DNA from: Nitrosomonadales bacterium | GTDB taxonomy: Bacteria; Pseudomonadota; Gammaproteobacteria; Burkholderiales; Sulfuricellaceae | Assembly: GCA_003104895.1 (NCBI GenBank) | Contig: PQAG01000110.1 | Span: 19,571-30,288 of the forward strand | Reading direction: 5' to 3' | Length of the DNA: 10,718 nucleotides | In this document: positions 1-5,899 of the stretch, in pieces | Layout: the number at the start of each line of letters is the position of its first letter | How positions within the stretch are numbered: the stretch's first letter is position 1 | Position numbers and translations under genes: made by a program | Notes under the pieces: model-generated | Told to the model about the DNA's origin: nothing | Seen by the model: only the letters and a program-made list of their open reading frames with translations | Database searches by the model: none

Positions 1-250
1 CCTGATCCTCGGCCAGCAGCATTGCACCATGGATGAATTCGGGATTGGCGTCGGCGATGCGCCACCACAGCCGGTCATCGTTGTAGTAGTGGCGCGCCAG
101 GAGATCTAGACGGTCGCCGCTCTTGACCACATGCTCGACCACGCCAGTCGCCGTGCCGATGGCGCGCGGCCGCACGCCGGGGAAACGGCTGCCATCCTCG
201 CCTGCCTCGAACGTTTTGGCGTTTTCATAACGCGAGCCCTTGAGAAACAT
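1..250 (-). CDS. LysM-type small eCIS protein, C-terminus cut by window edge
   Basis: I read 83 codons on the minus strand from the ATG at 250 with no stop before the window edge, so the C-terminus is missing. The N-terminal 37 residues (MFLKGSRYENAKTF...) look like a short leader. Residues 38-83 (EHVVKSGDRLDLLARHYYND, then LWWRIADANPEF) match a LysM-type fold as found in tail hub proteins such as gpX, XkdP and the LysM part of Afp7/Pvc7. In phage tails and eCIS such modules connect tube initiator and spike; peptidoglycan binding is not implied. The ATG follows the TAG of the CIS-tube gene with zero spacing, in the same frame, and is preceded by GGAGG with a 7-nt spacer, so it probably starts on its own. 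It could be an independent small LysM protein or the detached C-terminal half of a Pvc7-like protein. Family call is moderately sure; exact role is inferred. Confidence 0.75.
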   Translation of the reverse strand, partial: MFLKGSRYENAKTFEAGEDGSRFPGVRPRAIGTATGVVEHVVKSGDRLDLLARHYYNDDRLWWRIADANPEFIHGAMLLAEDQ

Positions 251-895
251 CTAGAACCCTCCGCCAATCGCTGTAGCAATGGCATTCCCGGTATTGAGCG
301 CCGCCATCGCCACCTGGCGCACCTTCTCCGTCTTGAAGAAGGGATTGTTGCCCTCGATCACCTGCATGGTGAGCGACACGTTGGCGCGGTAGGGCACCAG
401 CGACGGCAGGTGCGCGTTTTCTTCCACCCTTACGCTGGTGAGAAATACCGGCAGGATGTGGGTGCCCCACACGAACAGCAGCACCGAGGCCGATTCGTCG
501 CGCTGGAAGGCGCGGCTCCCGCCCAGGCCGAGGCTGGACAGCATCTGCAATCCCCCCGGCCCCTGCGACTTGGGTTCGAGCATGGAGCGCAGGGCCGCCA
601 GTTCCGGCTCGATTCCGACCGTCTCGGCCATGCCGCCCTCCATCAGGCGGTCGGTGGCATCGATGAGGATATCAATGCTGAATGTCTCGGGCTGCACCGT
701 GACCCCCTGCGAAACGCGGGGCGTTTCGGTCGGCAGGAAAAAATCGTAGCCGCCGCGCGTGCCCGGCGCATTGCCGGTGCGCAGCTGGATGGTGCGGGTG
801 CGCGACAGGGTCTTGGGATTGAAATCGAACACCAGCGCCAGCGGCGGCAGCGACAGGCCATATTCCACCAGCGCCGCTTTGCTCACCTTCAGCAT
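251..895 (-). CDS. CIS-tube / Pvc7-Afp7-like tube-baseplate adaptor
   Basis: A 214-aa protein resembling the N-terminal domain of contractile injection system tube proteins (Afp7/Pvc7, related to T4 gp53/gp54-type adaptors). It would sit in the hub where the inner tube meets the spike. Visible family features are the FDFNPKTLSRTRT segment at residues 23-35, the strand VLLFVWG at 138-144, and the block LPVFLTSVRVEEN followed by VPYRANVSLTM at 148-177. The C-terminus ends in a small Ala/Gly tail (IATAIGGGF) and has no LysM domain, although family members often carry one; the next gene supplies a LysM-like domain. The start at 895 has a purine-rich RBS (GGGGGAG, 2-nt spacer) and overlaps the stop of the upstream 84-aa gene by 7 nt (ATGCTGA), implying translational coupling. 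Cytoplasmic assembly component; no signal peptide or membrane segment is seen. Confidence 0.85.
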   Translation of the reverse strand: MLKVSKAALVEYGLSLPPLALVFDFNPKTLSRTRTIQLRTGNAPGTRGGYDFFLPTETPRVSQGVTVQPETFSIDILIDATDRLMEGGMAETVGIEPELAALRSMLEPKSQGPGGLQMLSSLGLGGSRAFQRDESASVLLFVWGTHILPVFLTSVRVEENAHLPSLVPYRANVSLTMQVIEGNNPFFKTEKVRQVAMAALNTGNAIATAIGGGF

Positions 896-1143
896 GACTC
901 CCCCTTCTGCCTCGCGATTTGCCCCTGCACCGCCACCGCCAGATGGCGCGCGATCTGCCGGTCGCTCCAGGCCGGCTGCACGCTCTGCGGCGGGAGATGC
1001 ACCTGCGGCACGCTCACGCTGCCGCTCCAGGAAAGACGGGCGAGTTCATCCCCCAGGCGGCGGGCGATGGCATCGGCGCGATGTTCCAGGCCGGGCGGCA
1101 ATTGCAGGCGGATGCGGCCGATCGTGAGATTCATGAATTCCAT
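889..1143 (-). CDS. Small conserved-looking eCIS operon protein (84 aa), function unknown
   Basis: I do not recognise a named family. The 84-residue product begins MEFMNLTIGRIRLQLPPG and continues through an Arg/Ala/Leu-rich amphipathic helix-like stretch (HRADAIARRLGDELARL, residues 21-37), a proline-containing segment, and a second helix-like stretch with ARHLAVAVQGQIARQ near the C-terminus. Two starts are possible. ATG at 1143 has the perfect anti-SD match GGAGGTGA only 1 nt upstream (4 nt from the GGAGG core). ATG at 1134 (MNLTIG) gives a 4-nt ATGA overlap with the ATPase stop but lies 13 nt from GGAGG. The gene sits tightly between the tail ATPase and the CIS-tube gene, so a structural or assembly role in the particle is inferred from context only. 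Its IGRIRLQLPP motif resembles the C-terminal motif IGHIDIVVLAP of the 305-aa protein of the same operon. Codon usage matches the neighbours. Confidence 0.7.
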   Translation of the reverse strand: MEFMNLTIGRIRLQLPPGLEHRADAIARRLGDELARLSWSGSVSVPQVHLPPQSVQPAWSDRQIARHLAVAVQGQIARQKGESC

Positions 1144-2474
1144 GTCACCTCCTCTGGCAGCCAGGGCGCCAGGGCGCCCAGGTCCGCCGGGTTGAGTTCG
1201 CGCCCGTCCTTGGCCAGTTCGCGCCACACCGCCAGGGTGATCTCGGGCAGGCCGATCGGCCGCCCTGTCCCTGCGGCGACGAACGCGGCATGCAGGGCGG
1301 CGTTGCGGATCGATCCGCCGGTCAGGCTCAGCGCGGCCCCGAGAAACAGCGGGTCGACATCGGGCAGGCGCGGAGCGCGCGGCGGCAGCAGATGGGACCA
1401 CAGCAGCGCGCGGCCAGCCGCATCCGGGCGCGGGAATTCCACCACCACCTGGAAGCGGCGCATGAAGGCGGGATCGATGTTCTGGCGCAGATTGGTGGTG
1501 AGGATCACCGGCCCCTGGTGCGCCTCGATGCGCGCCAGCAGGTGGCTCACCTCCATGTTGGCGTAGCGGTCGCGCGCATCCTTGATCTCGGCGCGCTGGC
1601 CGAACAGGCTGTCGGCCTCGTCGAACTGCAGCACCAGCGCCTGGCCGTGGGCGGCATCGAACAGGCGGTTGAGGTTCTTTTCCGTCTCGCCGATGTATTT
1701 GCTGACCAGCCGCCCCAGATCGACGCGGTACAGCGGCCAGCCCAGCTGGCTGGCAATCACCGCCGCAGCGAATGTCTTGCCCGTGCCGGAGGGTCCGCAG
1801 AACAGCGCCAGCGGCCCGCCGCCGACTTCCCCGCCCCACTGGCGGCCGACGGTGTCGCGCTGCTCGATCCAGTACAGGAACTCATGCAGCTGGGCCATCA
1901 CCTCTGCCGGCAGGATGAGGTCCTCCCAGCGCGCCGCCTGCCACACCCGCGTGGCGCCGGGCGGCGCCGTCTGCGGCTCAGGCCAGCCCATCAGGCGTGC
2001 CGTCATGCCGGGTCCGGCCACGAGCGTTGCATGCCACCCCTGCCCTTCGGTGCGGATCACGTGCGCCCGCCGCAAGGGCGAGCCTTCTTCCAGCAAGCTC
2101 AATAAATCACGGGTTTCGGCTTCGTCCAGCGCCAGCAGCTCGCGCACCAGCGCCACGCCGGGATAATTGTGCTGCCCCCCCGCCTGCAGCTGCTGGTACA
2201 GCCAGCCGATGCGGGGCTCGATCTCCGGCCCCAGGACCAGCGCCGCCAGGTCGTAGGCCATCGGCTCCCATTCCTCGCTCGCCAGGGCGCGCCAGGGCGA
2301 ATGCGCATGGCGGCGCAGCCGCTCCACCTCGCCCTGCAGCTGCTTCAGGCGCTCCAGCAGGGCTTCCGTCAGCGCCTTGCCCTGGCGTTCCTGGCCGAGG
2401 CTGTAAGCCAGCAGCTCTATCCGCTCCCACTCGGGGTGCAGGCCAGTGTAGTGTTGTTCGACGACGGCATTCAT
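1131..2474 (-). CDS. eCIS AAA+ ATPase (Pvc15/Afp15-like)
   Basis: A 447-aa AAA+ ATPase of the type found in nearly all eCIS loci and absent from phages and T6SS in this form. The N-terminal ~200 residues are helical with a possible coiled-coil (residues 30-56) and are not recognisable to me as another domain. The ATPase core follows: Walker A GPSGTGKT at 227-234, Walker B VLQFDEADS at 281-289, sensor-1 LTTN at 325-328, arginine-finger region MRRF at 338-341, and sensor-2 TGGSIRNAAL at 385-394. All catalytic residues look intact. Homologues Pvc15/Afp15 are required for particle maturation, and Pvc15 has been linked to cargo loading; which role applies here is not visible. The start ATG at 2474 overlaps the DUF4255 stop as ATGA. 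It is a cytoplasmic assembly enzyme rather than a structural part of the mature particle in known systems. Confidence 0.93.
   Translation of the reverse strand: MNAVVEQHYTGLHPEWERIELLAYSLGQERQGKALTEALLERLKQLQGEVERLRRHAHSPWRALASEEWEPMAYDLAALVLGPEIEPRIGWLYQQLQAGGQHNYPGVALVRELLALDEAETRDLLSLLEEGSPLRRAHVIRTEGQGWHATLVAGPGMTARLMGWPEPQTAPPGATRVWQAARWEDLILPAEVMAQLHEFLYWIEQRDTVGRQWGGEVGGGPLALFCGPSGTGKTFAAAVIASQLGWPLYRVDLGRLVSKYIGETEKNLNRLFDAAHGQALVLQFDEADSLFGQRAEIKDARDRYANMEVSHLLARIEAHQGPVILTTNLRQNIDPAFMRRFQVVVEFPRPDAAGRALLWSHLLPPRAPRLPDVDPLFLGAALSLTGGSIRNAALHAAFVAAGTGRPIGLPEITLAVWRELAKDGRELNPADLGALAPWLPEEVTWNS
1143..1152 (-). promoter_or_regulatory. Strong Shine-Dalgarno inside the ATPase 3' end
   Basis: On the minus strand GGAGGTGA (1145-1152) is a full match to the 16S anti-SD core and lies inside the last codons of the ATPase gene. 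It serves the 84-aa gene. Its spacing is short to the first ATG (1143) and long to the second (1134), so the true start cannot be decided from sequence alone. Confidence 0.6.
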
Positions 2475-3496
2475 GATGGATACAGATTCATCAGCACGGG
2501 ATTGCTGCGCACGGTGAGGCTGGCGCCGTCACTGCCGCGCACGTAGCTGCGCTCGGCATAGAGCACTGCCTGGCCGGTGTGATTGCTGAACGGCAGCGCG
2601 GCCGGCTGGGTAGAGGCGGTTGCGGCCTGTGCCGGGTCGAGCATCTCGCCGCTAGCCGTGGCGTTCACGCCGGCGCCGCTCACCGCCCAGCCGTTGGTGC
2701 TGTCCCAGGTCTCCCAGCGCAGCGTCACCGCGCTGCCCGCCGGCCCCGCGATCCAGATCCGGGGCGTAAAGCCCGCCAGCGCGGGGCTGCCCAGGGCAAA
2801 ACTCAGGCTCTCCACGCAGCGGCCCTGATAGACCAGGCAGATCGAAGGCGCCCAGTCTTCCAGCGCGCCATTGACGCGCCGTGCCGCCACTTCCGGCTCC
2901 CACACCTGCCCGTCGGCGCTGAAGGGCGCGTGGCGCGCATCCATGTTGCCGTAAACCTCTGCGCCGGTCCTGCCCACCAGCGGGCTGCCGGTATCGCGCT
3001 GATGCGGGATGACCGGCGCCAGCGAAATCTCGTATGCAACCGACGGCCGCAGCGCCACATCGCCCTGCGTCCCCCACAGGTGGTTGAGTTCATCCAGGCC
3101 GATGGGGTTGTGCAGCACTTCCATGCGCACCTGCTCGCCCTCCAGATTCAGGGCGTTCATCAGCGGCCGCTCGTGAAAGATGCGCACCACTTCGCCGATC
3201 AGGCGCATGTCGTTTTCGCCTGCGCTGATCTGGCTCTCGGCGCGGCCAAAGGCGGTGATGAGGCAATACATGCGCACGCGCCAGATTTCATCAGGAGCCG
3301 CGGCATTGAAAATGCCGGCGGGTTCGATGCGGTAGAAAAACAGGTTGAGCCGGTGATCGTTCGCCGACGCCTGGGCCGCCGATGCCGGGTTGCCGATCAG
3401 GACCCGGATGTTATTGGCGTTGGCATTCATTGCCGTCGCCAGAAAGTCGGCAATGCTGCGGCACACGCGCGAGAGGGTCGATTGCGGCAGGGCCAT
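2471..3496 (-). CDS. DUF4255 tail-terminator/cap protein (Pvc16/Afp16-like)
   Basis: A 341-aa protein with an N-terminal DUF4255 (Pvc16_N) domain. In Afp and PVC this protein caps the distal end of tube and sheath and sets particle length. Family features seen include HRLNLFFYRIEP at 48-59, IGEVVRIFHERPLM at 100-113, and ELNHLWGTQGDVALRPSVAY at 136-155. Residues from about 215 to 341 form an additional Ser/Thr/Gly-rich, strand-prone C-terminal part (GFTPRIWIAGPAGSAVTLRW), compatible with a beta-sandwich appendage; I cannot assign it. Family members often stop near 200-230 residues, so the C-terminal extension may decorate the particle end (inference). Start at 3496 lies 3 nt after the upstream stop, with GGAG about 10 nt before it. 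The stop overlaps the ATPase start (ATGA). DUF4255 beside a tail ATPase is one of the best eCIS hallmarks. Confidence 0.92.
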   Translation of the reverse strand: MALPQSTLSRVCRSIADFLATAMNANANNIRVLIGNPASAAQASANDHRLNLFFYRIEPAGIFNAAAPDEIWRVRMYCLITAFGRAESQISAGENDMRLIGEVVRIFHERPLMNALNLEGEQVRMEVLHNPIGLDELNHLWGTQGDVALRPSVAYEISLAPVIPHQRDTGSPLVGRTGAEVYGNMDARHAPFSADGQVWEPEVAARRVNGALEDWAPSICLVYQGRCVESLSFALGSPALAGFTPRIWIAGPAGSAVTLRWETWDSTNGWAVSGAGVNATASGEMLDPAQAATASTQPAALPFSNHTGQAVLYAERSYVRGSDGASLTVRSNPVLMNLYPS

Positions 3497-3499
3497 CGC

Positions 3500-4417
3500 T
3501 TACAGTCTCCGCAAGTAGTGCCGGCTGGCCAGGTCCGCAGAAGCGGACACCGGCGGCTGCTGTGGCCGCGCCTGCTCTGGCGCCAGCACCACGATATCGA
3601 TATGGCCGATATGCACCTGCGGCCCGGCATTCGATGCGGCGGCATGGCCCGGGGCGGGGCACCGCACTGGCGTGAGGTCGATTGCCACTGGCGCGGATGC
3701 CGCCGGCCGCGAGGCAAAGCCTGCCGCCATTGCTTCCTGCCGTGCAGGAGGAGCCTCTTCTGCCACATCCTGGAGCGATCTCGCCTCTGTTGCCGCATGA
3801 ATGACGGCAACGCCATTGATTGCCGCAAACCCGGCCTCTGCGCTTTGCGGCGCAACAAGCTGCAAATCGGCCTCTTCCGGCCGCTGCCGCACCGCAGCTC
3901 GCCGCCGCTCCTGCTCAGCGCGCCTGCCCCCGGCCTGCGCGCCCGGCTCCGGCGCAGCATCGGCGCCATGAGCGGGAAACGGCTGCGCTGCCACGGGCGC
4001 CTCAGCCAAGGCAGGGCGAAGAAGCCCTGCAGGCTCGGGCTCGAAATGCGCCTCCTGATGACGGGGCTCGATGCGCGCCCCGATCGGTTCGCCACCCGTG
4101 GCAAGAGGCGCCACGGAAACCGGCTTTGCAACCATGCCGTGATCCGGTGCAACAGCCAATTTCTCGTTTGGGCCGGCCCCCGGCATGTCTGGCGGCTGGA
4201 GGGTGTCACCCGAATTGGCCATCCCTTGGCTTGCATCGGTCCGCGGCGCTGCCGCCAATTCTTCAACCCGATGCTGAGGCGCTGCTTCATTCATATCAAG
4301 GCCGGGATCGCCAAACAAGCTTCCATCTGCTTTCTCTGCCCCTGGCTCAATGCCGGTCCGGAATGCCGTGGCGGATACCCGCTGCGCATCGCTGATGATG
4401 TTGCTGAAAAATCCCAT
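3500..4417 (-). CDS. Low-complexity eCIS operon protein with ordered-looking ends, function unknown
   Basis: A 305-aa protein that is mostly Ala/Pro/Glu/Gln-rich and probably disordered from about residue 22 to 265. Only the ends look ordered: the N-terminus MGFFSNIISDAQRVSATAF (1-19) and the C-terminus with VHIGHIDIVVLAP (268-280), then a Pro/Gln linker and SRHYLRRL (298-305). I recall similar short C-terminal tails of the form IxIGxIxV...YLRxL in unannotated proteins of eCIS operons, but I cannot check this. An Arg-rich patch (GGRRAEQERRRAAVRQR, 163-179) is present. No catalytic motif, signal peptide or membrane segment is seen. It lies 9 nt after the gp26-like gene with a GGGGA RBS and 3 nt before DUF4255, so it is co-translated with particle parts. 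A tether, scaffold or length/cap partner is possible but unsupported. Other reading frames here are also open, which is common in such GC-rich repetitive DNA; operon spacing supports this frame. Confidence 0.7.
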   Translation of the reverse strand: MGFFSNIISDAQRVSATAFRTGIEPGAEKADGSLFGDPGLDMNEAAPQHRVEELAAAPRTDASQGMANSGDTLQPPDMPGAGPNEKLAVAPDHGMVAKPVSVAPLATGGEPIGARIEPRHQEAHFEPEPAGLLRPALAEAPVAAQPFPAHGADAAPEPGAQAGGRRAEQERRRAAVRQRPEEADLQLVAPQSAEAGFAAINGVAVIHAATEARSLQDVAEEAPPARQEAMAAGFASRPAASAPVAIDLTPVRCPAPGHAAASNAGPQVHIGHIDIVVLAPEQARPQQPPVSASADLASRHYLRRL

Positions 4418-4426
4418 GCTGTTCCC

Positions 4427-5230
4427 CTACTGCATCATGCCGCGGCTGCGGTCGATCAGCGCCAGATAACGATGGCGGCGCCAGCGCGGCATGACGAGAA
4501 TCTCGGCCTCGCTCCAGTGGTAGTGCGACGCCAGGCGATGGACATCGCCGAACAGATCCTGGCTGACGCGGCCGAGACAGAAATACGGATCGATGCCTAC
4601 CCGGTTTTCGGCGCCGCATTCCGGGCACGGCGCCATGACTTCGGTGGCGATCTCGGGGGCAACAGATTCCAGCGCCGCTTCGATGGCCGTCACCTCGCCG
4701 GCGTCCAGTTCGAGCGTGGAGAGATCGCCGCCATCCCATGCCGTCACGCAGCGCTTCGCCAGGGTTTGCCGCGCCAGCTGCATGCCGGCGATTCCCAGCA
4801 CGGCGCGCTGATCCATGCCATTGGGCACGCGCAGGGTCAGCATTCCCCGCTCGGTGCTGATATGTGCATCAGGGAAGCCGCTCCCCGCCGGCTTGACCGG
4901 CAGCCGGTCGTAATTCAGCGGGAAGTCGAACGGCTCGCCGCAGTGGCGGCAACTCGCGGTCAGCCAGACCTGATCGAGGCCCAGCACTCCCGCCAGCCGT
5001 GTCATCAGGAACTGGCGATCGCCCACGCTCATGCCATCGATCACGGCGGCATCGGGCTGGCGCCCGCCGACATGCGCCAGCGCCGCCTGCAAGGCCAGCG
5101 TCACCTGGCCGGGCAGGTCGCGCGCGCGCGCCACCGCCTCCGCCAGGCCCATCTCGACCTCACCGGTCAGCGGGCGAAAATCATAATCACGGCGGAGGCT
5201 GCCCTGGTGCTGTATGCCTCCCGGAAGCAT
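4427..5230 (-). CDS. T4 gp26-like baseplate/hub assembly protein with two CxxC pairs
   Basis: A 267-aa protein that I assign to the T4 baseplate hub assembly protein-like family (gp26 type), seen in eCIS just after the tube gene (Pvc6/Afp6 position). The N-terminal segment DYDFRPLTGEVEMGLAEAV (15-33) is the usual opening of tail assembly proteins. Residues 64-98 contain IDGMSVGDRQFLMTRLAG followed by CRHC (94-97). A second pair CPEC lies at 202-205. Together these can form one split four-cysteine zinc site (inference). The C-terminal SHYHWSEAEILVMPRWRRHR (235-254) resembles the short HxW...LP..RR motif of small tail assembly proteins. The start ATG shares one base with the tube stop (TAATG), so translation is probably coupled; no separate strong RBS is seen. 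Role in known systems: baseplate or hub assembly; whether it is in the final particle is uncertain. Confidence 0.75.
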   Translation of the reverse strand: MLPGGIQHQGSLRRDYDFRPLTGEVEMGLAEAVARARDLPGQVTLALQAALAHVGGRQPDAAVIDGMSVGDRQFLMTRLAGVLGLDQVWLTASCRHCGEPFDFPLNYDRLPVKPAGSGFPDAHISTERGMLTLRVPNGMDQRAVLGIAGMQLARQTLAKRCVTAWDGGDLSTLELDAGEVTAIEAALESVAPEIATEVMAPCPECGAENRVGIDPYFCLGRVSQDLFGDVHRLASHYHWSEAEILVMPRWRRHRYLALIDRSRGMMQ

Positions 5231-5739
5231 TACGACTCAACCGGTTCAGGCACGGAGGTATCGCGCTCCCAGCCCTCGTGCTGCAGCGTGAGCGTCTGGA
5301 TGCCGACCGTGTTCATGCTGGTTGCATTCAGCTCCGGCAGCGCCTGATAGTCCGACACCCAGGCACGGTACAGCTTGTAGGAGATCGCCACCTGGCCCTG
5401 CAGGTTGAGCACGTTGATGATGATGTCCTTGCGGTAGTTCTTGAGCGACATCCCGGCATCGCCCTGAATGCTGTTCACCAGGTTGGCCCACTTCTCAAAA
5501 ACCGGGTCGTGGGTCAGGCCCTGCTCCAGCGTCACGGCTTCGTAGCTGGTTCCGCCGGGCATGATGCGCTCGTGCGAGGGGTCGCCGGCGCTGCGCCACT
5601 TGACCGCCTCGGTCTTTTTCTTAAGCGCGCCCATCTTGGTCAGACCGGCGACGGGACGCCCGTCGATGATGACCTGAAACTTGAAGGTGCGGTAAGGGTC
5701 GTAACGGTGGGTGTTAACCGGAAATGTCGGTGCGGCCAT
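5230..5739 (-). CDS. eCIS inner tube protein (T4 gp19-like, Afp1/Pvc1 family)
   Basis: A 169-aa tube protomer; hexamers stack to make the rigid inner tube that is driven into the target. Family signatures are YDPYRTFKFQVIIDGRPVAG at 13-32, a Lys-rich turn KKKTEAVKW at 40-48, MPGGTSYEAVTLEQGLTHD at 60-78, and the C-terminal NTVGIQTLTLQHEGWERD at 143-160. Length fits the usual 145-170 residues. The start has a strong RBS (AGGAGGAG, 7-nt spacer). Only one tube gene is in view; Afp and PVC carry paralogues, which could lie outside the window. A 160-nt palindrome-rich spacer separates it from the sheath gene, while its stop overlaps the next start. I see no truncation or missing signature. Confidence 0.93.
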   Translation of the reverse strand: MAAPTFPVNTHRYDPYRTFKFQVIIDGRPVAGLTKMGALKKKTEAVKWRSAGDPSHERIMPGGTSYEAVTLEQGLTHDPVFEKWANLVNSIQGDAGMSLKNYRKDIIINVLNLQGQVAISYKLYRAWVSDYQALPELNATSMNTVGIQTLTLQHEGWERDTSVPEPVES

Positions 5740-5780
5740 CTTGTTTCTCCTCCTTGGCTTGAATTCGTCCTCTTGCCCTC

Positions 5781-5796
5781 TCTTCCCTAGGGAAGA
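5781..5796. repeat. 16-bp perfect palindrome in sheath-tube spacer
   Basis: TCTTCCCTAGGGAAGA reads the same on both strands. It is the palindrome closest to the tube gene, about 40 nt before its start. In RNA it could form a short stem, or as DNA bind a dimeric protein. No T-run follows, so it is not a classical terminator. Confidence 0.6.
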
Positions 5797-5809
5797 TGGC
5801 TGGATGCGA

Positions 5810-5827
5810 AGGGGGAAAGTTCCCCCT
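5810..5827. repeat. Inverted repeat with G5/C5 arms in sheath-tube spacer
   Basis: The arms AGGGGGAA and TTCCCCCT flank 2 nt, giving a seven-base-pair stem with a 4-nt loop once the innermost pair is opened. On the transcribed minus strand no U-tract follows, so a rho-independent terminator is unlikely; an RNA-processing or stability element is possible. Confidence 0.6.
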
Positions 5828-5835
5828 CCTCACAC

Positions 5836-5861
5836 CGCTCCTCTCACGGCAGAGAGGAGCG
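5836..5861. repeat. 10-bp-stem hairpin in sheath-tube spacer
   Basis: CGCTCCTCTC and GAGAGGAGCG are perfect inverted arms around a 6-nt loop. This is the strongest of three palindromes located between the sheath stop and the tube RBS. It lies about 40 nt after the sheath stop, where a 3'-end stabilising hairpin or partial attenuator would be placed. No U-run follows on the minus strand. It also resembles the short CT-rich extragenic palindromes common in proteobacterial genomes. Confidence 0.65.
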
Positions 5862-5899
5862 CCCCGGCACAGGACGGTTGCCCTGGTTGTCCAGGCTGA

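Noticed and set aside
131..1195. Plus-strand open frame of 354 codons over the CIS-tube and 84-aa genes
   Set aside because: Shadow of the minus-strand genes; low-complexity translation, no RBS, no recognised domain.
3427..4290. Alternative minus-strand frame (287 codons) overlapping the 305-aa gene
   Set aside because: Extremely Arg/Trp-rich translation, overlaps the DUF4255 start, and does not fit the 9-nt and 3-nt operon spacing that the 305-aa frame has.
2579..5347. Very long plus-strand open frame (about 920 codons) antisense to the tube 3' end, gp26-like, 305-aa and DUF4255 genes
   Set aside because: Its translation is Arg/His-rich with no family signature, and it runs opposite to four genes of which three have recognisable families. 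GC-rich codon bias suppresses stops in this antisense frame.
5781..5861. Intrinsic terminator between sheath and tube
   Set aside because: Stems are good but no U-tract follows any of them on the minus strand, and the tube gene has no separate promoter that I can see.
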